The notes below the pieces were generated by a model. It saw only the letters and a list, made by a program, of their open reading frames with translations, searched no databases and was not told where the DNA came from. Below, piece after piece: positions 45,260-54,405 of a stretch of DNA of 64,000 bases. The stretch's first letter is position 1, and every line of letters begins with the position of its first letter. This DNA comes from Novipirellula herctigrandis (GTDB lineage Bacteria; Planctomycetota; Planctomycetia; Pirellulales; Pirellulaceae): NCBI GenBank assembly GCA_007859835.1, contig SJPJ01000001.1:7076973-7140972 (forward strand), in the 5' to 3' direction. The translations under genes were made by a program, and so were the position numbers.

Positions 45260-45563
45260 CTAAAGGCTTGGAATGAGTTCAGACGGGATATCCAGTTTCT
45301 TGTCGGTCAGCACCTCCTGCAAAGTTACTGATATTGTAACTGTTCGGTCTCGCCCAATCACACTCCACTCGGCCGTCCCCCAACACGATGGTGCCTAGTT
45401 TTTGTCGGAACCAATCTGCCAATTTGCGATACCCGATGGCGTTAGCGATATTTTGTTTTTCCAAAGGGTCTTTTCGTAAATCGTACAAGGCCATGTCTGC
45501 TTTCTCTCGCTCACAGTCTAACGCCCATGTAATGCCGTGTCTTGAGAGTTTATGTTGCATCAA
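45260..45563 (-). pseudogene. Sulfatase C-terminal fragment
   Basis: Reads [20 protein letters not shown] then [16 protein letters not shown], the usual 'YDL..DP.E..N' block near the end of sulfatases, followed by [20 protein letters not shown]. It changes frame near 45283 and continues as [11 protein letters not shown] to a stop at 45260. The catalytic N-terminal part is missing. Confidence 0.65.
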
Positions 45564-46295
45564 AACATTCCAGCCCCAAATGGAATTGAATGCGAACTAT
45601 CGACCTAGGCTTCGGCACCTATAGAAACCTTATCCCATTCGTTGGTGAGGCCGTGGAGGACGTTGACCGCCATGCTCGCGTTGAATTGTGAGCAAACGTC
45701 CTAGTGGACGTTGAACGATGAATCACTGATTTGCCGAAGTAGCGTGTATTGTGATTCGAAGCATCGCGTCAAAACGAGACAGATCGGTGGCACACTGAAA
45801 TCGTGAGTGGAACACTGGATCGTAGCTGATGCGGCGACGCCTCCGGGAGCGAAAACTCGGCATCCGCCAATCGCTCCTGGTGGTGCTCTCTGATTTGGAA
45901 ATTGATCATGGTGATCGCGTGCGTTCCATTTCGACGACGCCTATTCGGATGGTTTTCAGGTGCCCAATCTTTCTATGCAGCAAGCATCAAGCCAGATCAA
46001 AAATGGTTGTCCGACTGCAAGCACGAACTCAATCATTCCAACAAGCACCGTCATTTCAACAAGCACCGTGCGTGTGGTGCTGGCCCATTCAGGAATAGTA
46101 GGACGCTGGCAATAGCCGGGGGCGGTCACGCTGTTATGTGATCGAAACGATGGACCATCCGACGATAATTTGTGGCGATTGTTACCGTTTTCGTCACTTG
46201 TCAAAGTGAGTCCCAACCCTTTAATACCGCGTCGCTCAACAAATGGTGTGGCGAGCGTTTGTAAGATCCCCGGCAAAACACAAAACGGTATACCA
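45564..46295. other. Intergenic region with one short duplication
   Basis: About 730 bp before the fasciclin gene. Apart from the 18-bp duplication at 46033-46068 I recognise no gene, RNA or IS end here. Open frames on both strands lack protein-like composition. Confidence 0.4.
46033..46068. repeat. 18-bp tandem duplication
   Basis: TCATTCCAACAAGCACCG at 46033 is repeated with one change at 46051. It lies 230 bp upstream of the fasciclin gene. Confidence 0.85.
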
Positions 46296-47504
46296 ATGAA
46301 ATTCACAAAAGAAAGAACAACACGATACTCGGGATTAGTTCCTGGGTTTTCATGTGCCCTGGCGTTTGTCTTCGTATCCACCACGGTGGCAAACGAGCCA
46401 ACGGGGAAAGACATTGTGGATACGGCAGTCGAAGCGGGGTCCTTCAAAACGCTTGCTGTCGCACTCGAAGCGGCGGACCTGATTGGAACGTTGAAGGGTG
46501 ACGGGCCGTTTACGGTCTTAGCCCCAACGGACGAGGCTTTCTCGAAGTTGCCCGAGGGAACGGTGGAGACGTTGTTGAAACCAGAGAACAAACAGGATTT
46601 GATCAATATTTTGACATATCACGTTGTGCCGGGCGCAGTACCAGGTAAGGTCATCGTCAAGTTAAGTGATGCGGATACGCTCAACGGGCAGCGAGTCACG
46701 ATTGGATTCTCCGAGGCGAGACTGAAGGTGGATGGAGCCAATGTGGTAGGCAGCGATATCGAATGCTCCAACGGAATCATTCACGTCGTCGATCAAGTGA
46801 TTCTACCCGCAGCGGATGACATCCCAACGGCTGCCAGCAAGGCTGGGTCTTTCACGACACTCTTGGCTGCTGCCAGAGCGGCTGGACTAGTGGAAGCGTT
46901 ATCGGGAGAAGGCCCCATCACTATTTTCGCCCCAACGGATGAAGCATTTGCGAAGCTAGCCGATGGCACCGTCAGCTCTCTGTTGAAGCCTGAGAACAAA
47001 GCGAAATTGGCTTCAATTTTGAAATATCATGTTGTTGCCGGCAGAGTTTACTCAGACGAGGCGCTCGCTGCTGGCGAGGCGAAGACATTGTCCGGTGGCT
47101 CGGTTCGGATCGCGATCGACGGCGACGCTGCAAAAGTCAATGACGCAGTGCTGATAGCGACGGATATGGATACGAGCAACGGTGTGATACACGTCATCGA
47201 TTCGGTGATGATCCCGCCGGGAAGTGAGGGGACTGCCAATCACCCTCAGCAGATGATTCGATCGGCCATCGAACAAGGGGCACCGCTATATAACAATGGG
47301 CGGGTAGATCAATGTGCCGCTGTGTACATGACGACAGTGAGCAATCTGCTCTCCAGCAATAGTCCGCAAATGAGTTCATCGACACGGCACACATTGCAGA
47401 CAGCATTGACAAACGCTCAACACTCGCACAGTTCGGATAGTCAGGCTTGGACTCTGCGACACGCATTGGATCACGCGTACAACAACATGAGCTCCGCTCG
47501 CTAA
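46296..47504 (+). CDS. Secreted protein with two fasciclin (FAS1) domains
   Basis: A 402-residue exported protein from the ATG at 46296, with signal peptide ([18 protein letters not shown]). Two FAS1 domains follow at about 36-170 and 172-305. Each starts with AxxAGSFxTL and has the H-box region: [20 protein letters not shown] / [20 protein letters not shown], then ILTYHVVPG / ILKYHVVAG and [14 protein letters not shown] / [14 protein letters not shown]. The remaining 95 residues are helical, with [23 protein letters not shown]1 domains mediate cell-surface adhesion; secreted bacterial versions are usually matrix proteins. The C-terminal helical part is unassigned. Confidence 0.9.
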   Translation: MKFTKERTTRYSGLVPGFSCALAFVFVSTTVANEPTGKDIVDTAVEAGSFKTLAVALEAADLIGTLKGDGPFTVLAPTDEAFSKLPEGTVETLLKPENKQDLINILTYHVVPGAVPGKVIVKLSDADTLNGQRVTIGFSEARLKVDGANVVGSDIECSNGIIHVVDQVILPAADDIPTAASKAGSFTTLLAAARAAGLVEALSGEGPITIFAPTDEAFAKLADGTVSSLLKPENKAKLASILKYHVVAGRVYSDEALAAGEAKTLSGGSVRIAIDGDAAKVNDAVLIATDMDTSNGVIHVIDSVMIPPGSEGTANHPQQMIRSAIEQGAPLYNNGRVDQCAAVYMTTVSNLLSSNSPQMSSSTRHTLQTALTNAQHSHSSDSQAWTLRHALDHAYNNMSSAR

Positions 47505-47582
47505 ACAACGGCAGTCGATGAAGTCGGTTGGGTTTTGGTTGCTCGCTCGTCAAGCGGGCGCCGATGTGATTACAATGTGTCG

Positions 47583-47664
47583 CTTGATATTCAAGGACGC
47601 TTAGTGGGGTGAAACCTGCTAGAGCAGGCGGTCGCTCGGAAGCGAAACGCCTTTGAATATCAAG
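47583..47664 (+). ncRNA. 82-nt three-way-junction element in the leader of the PQQ gene
   Basis: An outer 12-bp perfect stem CTTGATATTCAA (47583-47594) / TTGAATATCAAG (47653-47664) encloses two perfect small hairpins: CCTGC-TAGA-GCAGG (47615-47628) and TCGCT-CGGA-AGCGA (47632-47645). It ends 31 nt before the ATG of the PQQ protein. This may be a structured leader RNA or a small MITE-like element with 12-bp terminal repeats. No known ribozyme core fits. Confidence 0.4.
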
Positions 47665-47695
47665 AAATCCTCCGATTATTGACGCTGGAATCGAC

Positions 47696-50600
47696 ATGTT
47701 GAGACGTTTGGCTCCCTACCATTTCATCCACTTAGCAGTTTTCGCTTTGATCGCATCCTCAGCAATGGCTGCTGAAGATTGGCCGATGTGGCGGTTTGAC
47801 GCAGAGCGTTCGGCCGCATCCCCAAACGAGATTGCCGGTGATTTGGTGTTGTTGTGGGAGCAACATTTCCCAAGACGCCAACAGGCCTGGGACGATCCAC
47901 TCAATCTGGACTTAATGACTTACGATCGAATCTTTGAGCCGATCGTGTCCAATGGTCGCGTCTTCATTGGCTTTAACGATGCCGACAAGCTATTGGCATT
48001 GGATGCCGATACAGGAATGCCGCTGTGGACGTTTTACACGGAGGCACCGGTGCGGCTTCCCCCGGCAGCCTGGAATGAGCATATCTTCTTCACAAGCGAT
48101 GACGGATTCCTCTATTGCGTATCCGCAGCAGATGGCAAGTTGGTATGGAAATTTGATGGCACCCCCAATTCCCAGCACGCGATTGGAAATCAGCGAATTA
48201 CGTCTGCTTGGCCCGCGCGAGGCGGTCCGGTGATTCGAGATGGCACCGTCTATTTTGCTGCTGGCATTTGGCCGTTTATGGGAACGTTCATCTATGCTTT
48301 GGACGCACACTCGGGCGATGTGAGGTGGGTCAACGACAATACAGGTTCTCAGTACATCAAACAGCCACACAGCGCACCATCGTTCGCCGGAGTTGCACCG
48401 CAAGGCGCTTTGGCGGCGAGCGATTCATCGCTCATCGTACCAGGCGGGCGATCCGTTCCAGCGGTCTTTGACCGCGCCAACGGAAAGCTGCGCTACTATG
48501 AGCTAAACGCCGGCGGGAAAGGAACCGGTGGTTCCTTTGTCGCAGTTGACCAGACCGAGTTTTATGTACACACACGCTTGAAAGGAACCCGCGCTTTCCA
48601 TCTTTCCAACGGCATCAAGACCGCTTTCACGCCCAACGAACCGGTGCTTCACCAAGGCATGGTCTACTCGGCAGAAAAGGTCGAGAACCGCTTTTTCGTT
48701 CGCGCCTATGCCGATGAAAAGAAGGTTTGGGAAATCGAAGCCGATGGTACAGGCGACCTGATTATGGCGGGTAATCGCTTGATCGCCGCTGGTGAAGACG
48801 AGATCAGCATTATTGAGTGCCCGCGTGAAAACGGACCCGCGAAAGTTGTTCAATCAATTCCTTTGGATCATCGATTGGAGCGATTGATTGTTGCCGATCA
48901 GAAAATCTTTGGCGTGTCGATCGACGGACGAATTCTTGCCTACGGGAAACCAAAGCCGACGGAGATCGCAACATCCGAGCCACCACAGATCCAGGGGGCG
49001 TCGGATAGGGACCGGCAAGTGGCCCGCGATCTGTTTTCCGTTGGCGACGCTGAAGGTTACGCTTTTTGGTTTGGCAGCTCTCAGGATCAGCGTGCCAGAG
49101 CCATCGCGATGGATTCCCCTTTTGTTCAGTTTGCGATCGTCGATTCCGACGCGAGTTCAGTTGACCAGACTCGAAGGTACTTCGATGCAAGTGAGATTTA
49201 TGGGCGTGTCACCGTGCATCATAGCAACGCCGATTCATTTCGAGCGCCGAAATATGTTGCCAACATGATCTTTGCCCAAGACGCTTGTGCGATGGAGAAA
49301 GAGACGCTCGAATTAATTTACCAGTCGGTTCGGCCCTACGGCGGCGTATTGCATTTGTTAGCTTCGGAGAATCTTCAAACGCTCTCTGATCGCGTGAACG
49401 CCATCGGATTGGAACAGGCGAACGTGACGGTCGGAAAGCATGGCGTGATCGTACGGCGTGAAGGGGCGCTTCCAGGTTCAGCGGATTGGACGCATCAATA
49501 CGGCAATATTGCCAACACGATCAAGTCGGATGATTCGCGAGTGAAATTGCCACTGGGTATTCTTTGGTTTGGCGGCAGTAGCAACATGGATGTGCTTCCC
49601 CGACACGGACATGGCCCTCCCGAACAAGTCGTGGGAGGTCGGCTGTTTATTGAAGGGATGAATTGTTTGAGCGCCCGCGACGTCTACACAGGCCGAGTGC
49701 TTTGGAAACATGATTTTGCAGATTTGGGTACCTTTGACGTTTTCTATGATTCGACGTACGAAAACGCGCCGCTAAATCCAAAGTACAACCAAGTACATAT
49801 TCCCGGAGCCAACGCACGAGGGACGAACTATGTGGTTACGGAAGACCGCGTCTATTTGGTAGAGGACAATGTCTGTCACGCACTCGATCCAAAGACCGGA
49901 AAAGCACTCGCTGATTTTCATCTCCCAACATCCGAATCCGGAGAAAAAGAGCAGTGGGGCTATCTGGGGGTCTATAAGGATGTTCTGATCGGAGGGCTTG
50001 GGTTCGCGATGTATCGTGGTCGAAACAACTTGGCTTTTGACTCCGACAAAAAGCTATCTGCGACAAAGGCGGGTTTTGGTAGCAAGAGTTACGATCGGGC
50101 AGCCAGCGTTGCGTTGGTTGGTTTTGATCGACACTCCGGGGAACAACTTTGGAAGGTCGACGCCAATCATAGTTTTTGGCACAACGGAATCGTGGCCGGT
50201 GGCGATAAGGTTTATTGCCTCGATCGCAATCCCCAACAAATCGAAGAAGCACTCCGGCGCCGCGGCAAATCGCGGCCTGCGACTTATCGGATCACCGCGT
50301 TTGATTTTCAAACGGGAGAACCGGCATGGGAGATTGATGACAATATTTTTGGTACCTGGCTTGGCTACAGTGAACAGCACGATTTGTTGTTGCAAGCCGG
50401 TTCGAAGGCCACCGATCGTTTGTCGGGCGAAGCTGCCCAAGGTATGGCTGTCTATTCCGGTGCCGATGGGGCGAAGGTGTGGAATAACGATACATTGGAC
50501 TATACGGGACCCTGCATCCTGCATAACGATTTGATTATTACCAACGCCAATTCGTATTCGCAATCGGCGGGCGCGTTCTATTTGCGAACCGGAAAACCGA

Positions 50601-51991
50601 AGATGGTACGAAATCCGTTGACCGGTGAGATGCAACCTTGGTCCTTCACTCGCGCCTACGGATGCAACAGCGTGATCGCCAGCGAGAACTTATTGACGTT
50701 TCGATCGGGCGCAGCGGGGTTCTACGATTTGCTTACCGATACTGGCACCGGAAACCTTGGTGGATTCAAATCCGGTTGCACTTCCAACCTGGTCGTTGCC
50801 AACGGAGTGCTCAATGCGCCCGATTACACACGAACGTGTAGCTGTCCTTACCAGAACCAAACTTCGCTGGCCTTGGTGCATATGCCCGACATCGATACAT
50901 GGAGTGTCCATAGCGGAGCCTCCGCTGCATCGAACGGCAAGGTTGTCGAGAGCTTGTCGATCAATCTAGGTGCCCCGGGGGATCGCCGGGACGTTGATGG
51001 CGATCTGTGGCTGGAATATCCGGTCGTTGCCGGCGTGTCGCCGCCTTTGACCATTCGCGCCAATCCAGAGGCACGTTTTTTTCAACATCATTCCTCTTCG
51101 GTCGAATCATCCAAGCGGCCATGGTTATTGGCTTCCGGCGCCGATGCGATCACTGATCTTCGCATCGAGTTGCGATTGAAGGACAAGTATAACCTCGACA
51201 ACGGTATCCCGGTCCAGCACGCTGACGATGATGCGGAGGAAGACGAGAATGGCAATGTTGACTTAGCGAGCAGCGACCTTGAATTGGTAGAGGAGTCGGG
51301 AATTCAAGTTGTAGGAATGCGATTCAACAAAATCAATCTAGCTCGAGGCACGCCAATTCGCGCCGCGTCGATTCAGTTCACATGTGATGAAACGTCTACG
51401 GAAAGCGTTTCGCTAATCATTGCAGCCGAGGATACCGGTAACGCCGCACGGTACAATGATCATTCACACGACTTGACGTCGCGGTCACTGACTAGGCAAG
51501 AAGTTGGTTGGAAACCGAAAGCTTGGAAGAAAGTGGGGGAAGCGGGTAACAGTCAACGGACTCCCGATCTTGCTGCATTGGTTCAAGCCATCGTGGATCG
51601 CGAGGATTGGAAAGCGGGTAACTCGATTGCATTTCAGATCAGCGGTGTAGGAAAGCGTGTTGCATCTTCTTACAGCGGAAGCACGGCAAAGGCAGCCAGA
51701 TTGATCATTGATGCCGACGCGTTACCCGTCAAAGTGATCGGCCCACCGAAGCATTTCGACGTAGAACTGTTCTTTGCTGTGCCAAAAGAGTTACAGAAAG
51801 GAATCCGTGTTTTCGACGTGTACGCGCAAGGCGAACGTGTTGCCCAGGACGTTACGCTAGACCCGACCGACGGCAGTGGCATTCAATCGCTTCGATTGAA
51901 TCGGATTGCGATCTCAAACGAGTTGCACCTTCGGTTCGTCGCAAAACAAGGCGAGCCAATTTTGTCCGGCGTCCGCGTCACCCAGCATTAA
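47696..51991 (+). CDS. Giant secreted PQQ-like beta-propeller protein with an embedded methyltransferase-like domain
   Basis: A 1431-residue exported protein. Signal peptide (FIHLAVFALIASSAMAAEDW), then a first PQQ-like propeller, about 25-420 (WPMWRFDAERSAASPNE, LLALDADTGMPLWTFY, VYFAAGIWPFMGTFIYALDA). Residues about 430-585 look like a Rossmann methyltransferase domain: QVARDLFSVGDAEGYAFWFG, FAIVDSDASSVDQTRRYF and SVRPYGGVLHLLASENLQTL. A second propeller follows, about 600-1110 (DWTHQYGNIANTIKSDD, CLSARDVYTGRVLWKHDF). The C-terminal 300 residues are beta-sandwich carbohydrate-binding-like domains with an acidic insert (DDDAEEDENGNVDLA). It probably sits in the periplasm or on the surface; an enzyme activity is not established. 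Confidence 0.85.
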   Translation: MLRRLAPYHFIHLAVFALIASSAMAAEDWPMWRFDAERSAASPNEIAGDLVLLWEQHFPRRQQAWDDPLNLDLMTYDRIFEPIVSNGRVFIGFNDADKLLALDADTGMPLWTFYTEAPVRLPPAAWNEHIFFTSDDGFLYCVSAADGKLVWKFDGTPNSQHAIGNQRITSAWPARGGPVIRDGTVYFAAGIWPFMGTFIYALDAHSGDVRWVNDNTGSQYIKQPHSAPSFAGVAPQGALAASDSSLIVPGGRSVPAVFDRANGKLRYYELNAGGKGTGGSFVAVDQTEFYVHTRLKGTRAFHLSNGIKTAFTPNEPVLHQGMVYSAEKVENRFFVRAYADEKKVWEIEADGTGDLIMAGNRLIAAGEDEISIIECPRENGPAKVVQSIPLDHRLERLIVADQKIFGVSIDGRILAYGKPKPTEIATSEPPQIQGASDRDRQVARDLFSVGDAEGYAFWFGSSQDQRARAIAMDSPFVQFAIVDSDASSVDQTRRYFDASEIYGRVTVHHSNADSFRAPKYVANMIFAQDACAMEKETLELIYQSVRPYGGVLHLLASENLQTLSDRVNAIGLEQANVTVGKHGVIVRREGALPGSADWTHQYGNIANTIKSDDSRVKLPLGILWFGGSSNMDVLPRHGHGPPEQVVGGRLFIEGMNCLSARDVYTGRVLWKHDFADLGTFDVFYDSTYENAPLNPKYNQVHIPGANARGTNYVVTEDRVYLVEDNVCHALDPKTGKALADFHLPTSESGEKEQWGYLGVYKDVLIGGLGFAMYRGRNNLAFDSDKKLSATKAGFGSKSYDRAASVALVGFDRHSGEQLWKVDANHSFWHNGIVAGGDKVYCLDRNPQQIEEALRRRGKSRPATYRITAFDFQTGEPAWEIDDNIFGTWLGYSEQHDLLLQAGSKATDRLSGEAAQGMAVYSGADGAKVWNNDTLDYTGPCILHNDLIITNANSYSQSAGAFYLRTGKPKMVRNPLTGEMQPWSFTRAYGCNSVIASENLLTFRSGAAGFYDLLTDTGTGNLGGFKSGCTSNLVVANGVLNAPDYTRTCSCPYQNQTSLALVHMPDIDTWSVHSGASAASNGKVVESLSINLGAPGDRRDVDGDLWLEYPVVAGVSPPLTIRANPEARFFQHHSSSVESSKRPWLLASGADAITDLRIELRLKDKYNLDNGIPVQHADDDAEEDENGNVDLASSDLELVEESGIQVVGMRFNKINLARGTPIRAASIQFTCDETSTESVSLIIAAEDTGNAARYNDHSHDLTSRSLTRQEVGWKPKAWKKVGEAGNSQRTPDLAALVQAIVDREDWKAGNSIAFQISGVGKRVASSYSGSTAKAARLIIDADALPVKVIGPPKHFDVELFFAVPKELQKGIRVFDVYAQGERVAQDVTLDPTDGSGIQSLRLNRIAISNELHLRFVAKQGEPILSGVRVTQH

Positions 51992-52080
51992 GATGCTACT
52001 TTGATAAGAGTTGTCATGGCTCGGTGGCGTGGTGATTTTATTGTGAATTTTGTTCCTCCTATTGAGTGGTGATTGATTCC

Positions 52081-53988
52081 ATGAAAACGATTTTTCGCGT
52101 AATTTGCCTACTATTGCTTTCCTCACCCGCTGTTGCGAACGACCAAACCAATTTCATTGTGTTTCTAGCGGATGATCTCGGTTGGGGAGACCTTGCGTGT
52201 TATGGGAATCCGGAAATCCAAACGCCCAATCTGGATCTTTTCGCTGGCGAAGGAGTTCGCTTCACCCAGGCGTATGCTGCGTGCGGCGTTTGTTCTCCGA
52301 GTCGATCGTCAATCCTGACCGGTCGAACGCCCTACCGGAACGGAGTATGGCGATGGTTGCCGGCGGGCAATCAAGCACACTTACGTGAAAGCGAAATCAC
52401 GATTCCGGAATTGCTCCGTTCCAAGGGTTACCAAACGATGCATAGCGGCAAGTGGCATCTAAACGGTTATTTCAACCGACCAGAACAACCGCAGCCGAAT
52501 GACCATGGATACGATTGGTGGTTTGCGACCCAGAACAATGCAGCTCCGACTCACAAAGACCCGATTAATTTCGTCCGGAATGGCACAGAAGTCGGGCCCT
52601 TGAAAGGGTTTTCGGCGCCAATTTGTGCGTCCGAAGCAACCAATTGGCTCAAGACCCAGCGTGATCCGGAAAGCCCATTCTTTATCACCGTATGGACTCA
52701 CGAACCACACTTGCCGATCGAAAGCGATCCGGAATTCATGAAGCTATATAACGACATTGAAAACCCAGGCGTTCGGCAGCATCACGGCAATGTGACTCAA
52801 ATGGATCACGCATTTGGCAACTTGATGAAAACAGTCAATGAGTTGGGGCTGAGAGACAACACGTTTGTTATCTTCACCAGTGATAACGGGCCTGAGGGTT
52901 CGGGGAAAGGCAACCTAAAGAATCCCCAATCCCAGCAAAACCGCACATGGGGATCGACCGGTGGTCTGCGCGGTCGCAAACGCGATAGTCACGAAGGTGG
53001 GATTCGTGTTCCTGGAATCGTCCGTTGGCCAGGCAAGATTGATCCGGGCACCGTCAGCAATGTGCCGATCATCGGATCCGACATTTTTTCAACCGTTTTG
53101 GACATCGCCGGTGTGCCGCTGCCTACCGATCGTACGATCGATGGTGTCAGCATGTTGCCCGCTTGTGCGGGGAAACCTGTTGAACGTCCCGTGCCGCTTT
53201 TCTGGCGAACTCATATCGCGCCGACCGCTAGTCACGCCGCGATGCGAATCGGCGACTGGAAGCTTGTGGCCGATCGTGACCTGCAAAATTTCCAGCTCTA
53301 TGAAATCCGGAAAGATTGGAAAGAAGAGAACGATCTTGCTGAGCAAATGCCTGAGAAACTTGCTCAGATGAAAGAGAAGTTTATCGAGGTTTGGGAGGGC
53401 GTTGAAAAGGAAGGTCCTAGCGAGTGGTGGCGTGACCAACCCGACGGAGGCAAGAAAAAAAATAGTGGTCCTTTGCCCGATGGTCAGGATAACACGGGGG
53501 ATTTCGATGTCGTCAAAGGTGCCGTCGTATCCAAAAGTGATTTCGGATACGTTTTGGACTCTGGAGAAAGCCAGGGGTTTGCGCTGCAAAAACTTGATTC
53601 ACCGATGAACGAGACAGCCATGTTTAAGATCAAGTACCGAACAGCAACCACAAGCAACACTCGCAATGCCTTTTTCTGTTTCGGAGCGACGCCGGTGAAT
53701 GATCGCTTATTCAAAGCCGGTACAATGATCGGGATGGATCGGCACGCGGCGTTTGATGGCAGTTGGGCGAACGTGGCAATCGGAGCCGGGAAAAAGGTGA
53801 CGCTGGATCGAGACGCGACGTTTGAAGCCACCGTGACAATCGACCTCGAGCATCGAAAGCTCGTTCTCAAAGTCGACGACACTCGAATCGAACACCAACT
53901 TCCAAGCAATCTAGAGAGCGTCAACTACGTTGGTATCTATACGAAGCAAACGAAGTCTGAGTTCTCGAAGATCGAGAGATTGAAATAG
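52081..53988 (+). CDS. Secreted sulfatase (S1 type) with a C-terminal lectin-like domain
   Basis: A 635-residue exported sulfatase beginning at the ATG at 52081 (signal peptide MKTIFRVICLLLLSSPAVAN). Core motifs are complete: FIVFLADDLGWGDLACYG, formylglycine C71 in GVCSPSRSSILTGRTPYRN, GKWHLNGYFNRPE, FVIFTSDNGPEGSGKGN, DSHEGGIRVPGIVRWPG. Sulfatase homology ends near residue 455. A jelly-roll domain of about 170 residues follows (FGYVLDSGESQGFALQKLDS, VNYVGIYTKQTKSEFSKIER), similar in outline to DUF1080/concanavalin-like domains, probably for polysaccharide binding. It starts 90 bp after the PQQ gene on the same strand. Confidence 0.93.
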   Translation: MKTIFRVICLLLLSSPAVANDQTNFIVFLADDLGWGDLACYGNPEIQTPNLDLFAGEGVRFTQAYAACGVCSPSRSSILTGRTPYRNGVWRWLPAGNQAHLRESEITIPELLRSKGYQTMHSGKWHLNGYFNRPEQPQPNDHGYDWWFATQNNAAPTHKDPINFVRNGTEVGPLKGFSAPICASEATNWLKTQRDPESPFFITVWTHEPHLPIESDPEFMKLYNDIENPGVRQHHGNVTQMDHAFGNLMKTVNELGLRDNTFVIFTSDNGPEGSGKGNLKNPQSQQNRTWGSTGGLRGRKRDSHEGGIRVPGIVRWPGKIDPGTVSNVPIIGSDIFSTVLDIAGVPLPTDRTIDGVSMLPACAGKPVERPVPLFWRTHIAPTASHAAMRIGDWKLVADRDLQNFQLYEIRKDWKEENDLAEQMPEKLAQMKEKFIEVWEGVEKEGPSEWWRDQPDGGKKKNSGPLPDGQDNTGDFDVVKGAVVSKSDFGYVLDSGESQGFALQKLDSPMNETAMFKIKYRTATTSNTRNAFFCFGATPVNDRLFKAGTMIGMDRHAAFDGSWANVAIGAGKKVTLDRDATFEATVTIDLEHRKLVLKVDDTRIEHQLPSNLESVNYVGIYTKQTKSEFSKIERLK

Positions 53989-54270
53989 CCCAAGACTCCT
54001 AGGACCGTTAGCCGAGTTGCGTCCGTCGTTAAAGAAGTCCAAAGCATGCTTGCGCTAATGTGACGTATTTATGCGCTATCGTTGGATGGCCCACGTTGGT
54101 TGCGGGCATTATGCTCGAACATTCGCTCGACACACGTTTTGTTGCCCAAATCAACGGTATTCGCTGCCCGATTCGGTTTGCGAAACTCTCCTGTATTCCG
54201 GGCGGAATTAGGTACCACGGATTCGTTGGTGCCAATGTCTGAAAGGCTACATTTAGGTGGTCGTTTCCAC

Positions 54271-54366
54271 TGTGTACCGACGGAAATGTGTACCGACGGA
54301 AATGTGTACCGACGGAAATGTGTACCGACGGAAATGTGTACCGACGGAAATGTGTACCGACGGAAA
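54271..54366. repeat. 16-bp tandem repeat, six perfect copies
   Basis: TGTGTACCGACGGAAA repeated six times without a mismatch (96 bp), ending 39 bp before the GH127 start codon. A related stretch (GTCGTTTCCAC) precedes it. The rest of the 53989-54405 gap shows no gene I can support. Confidence 0.97.
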
Positions 54367-54405
54367 CTTGATTGAGAAAAACGTTCGTAGGTATTGGTGG
54401 CAATC

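Noticed and set aside
47583..47664. Hammerhead ribozyme in the three-way junction before the PQQ gene
   Set aside because: GAAAC occurs, but the CUGAUGA core strand is absent on both strands.
54271..54366. CRISPR-like array
   Set aside because: The 16-bp units are directly adjacent with no spacers, and no cas genes are present.
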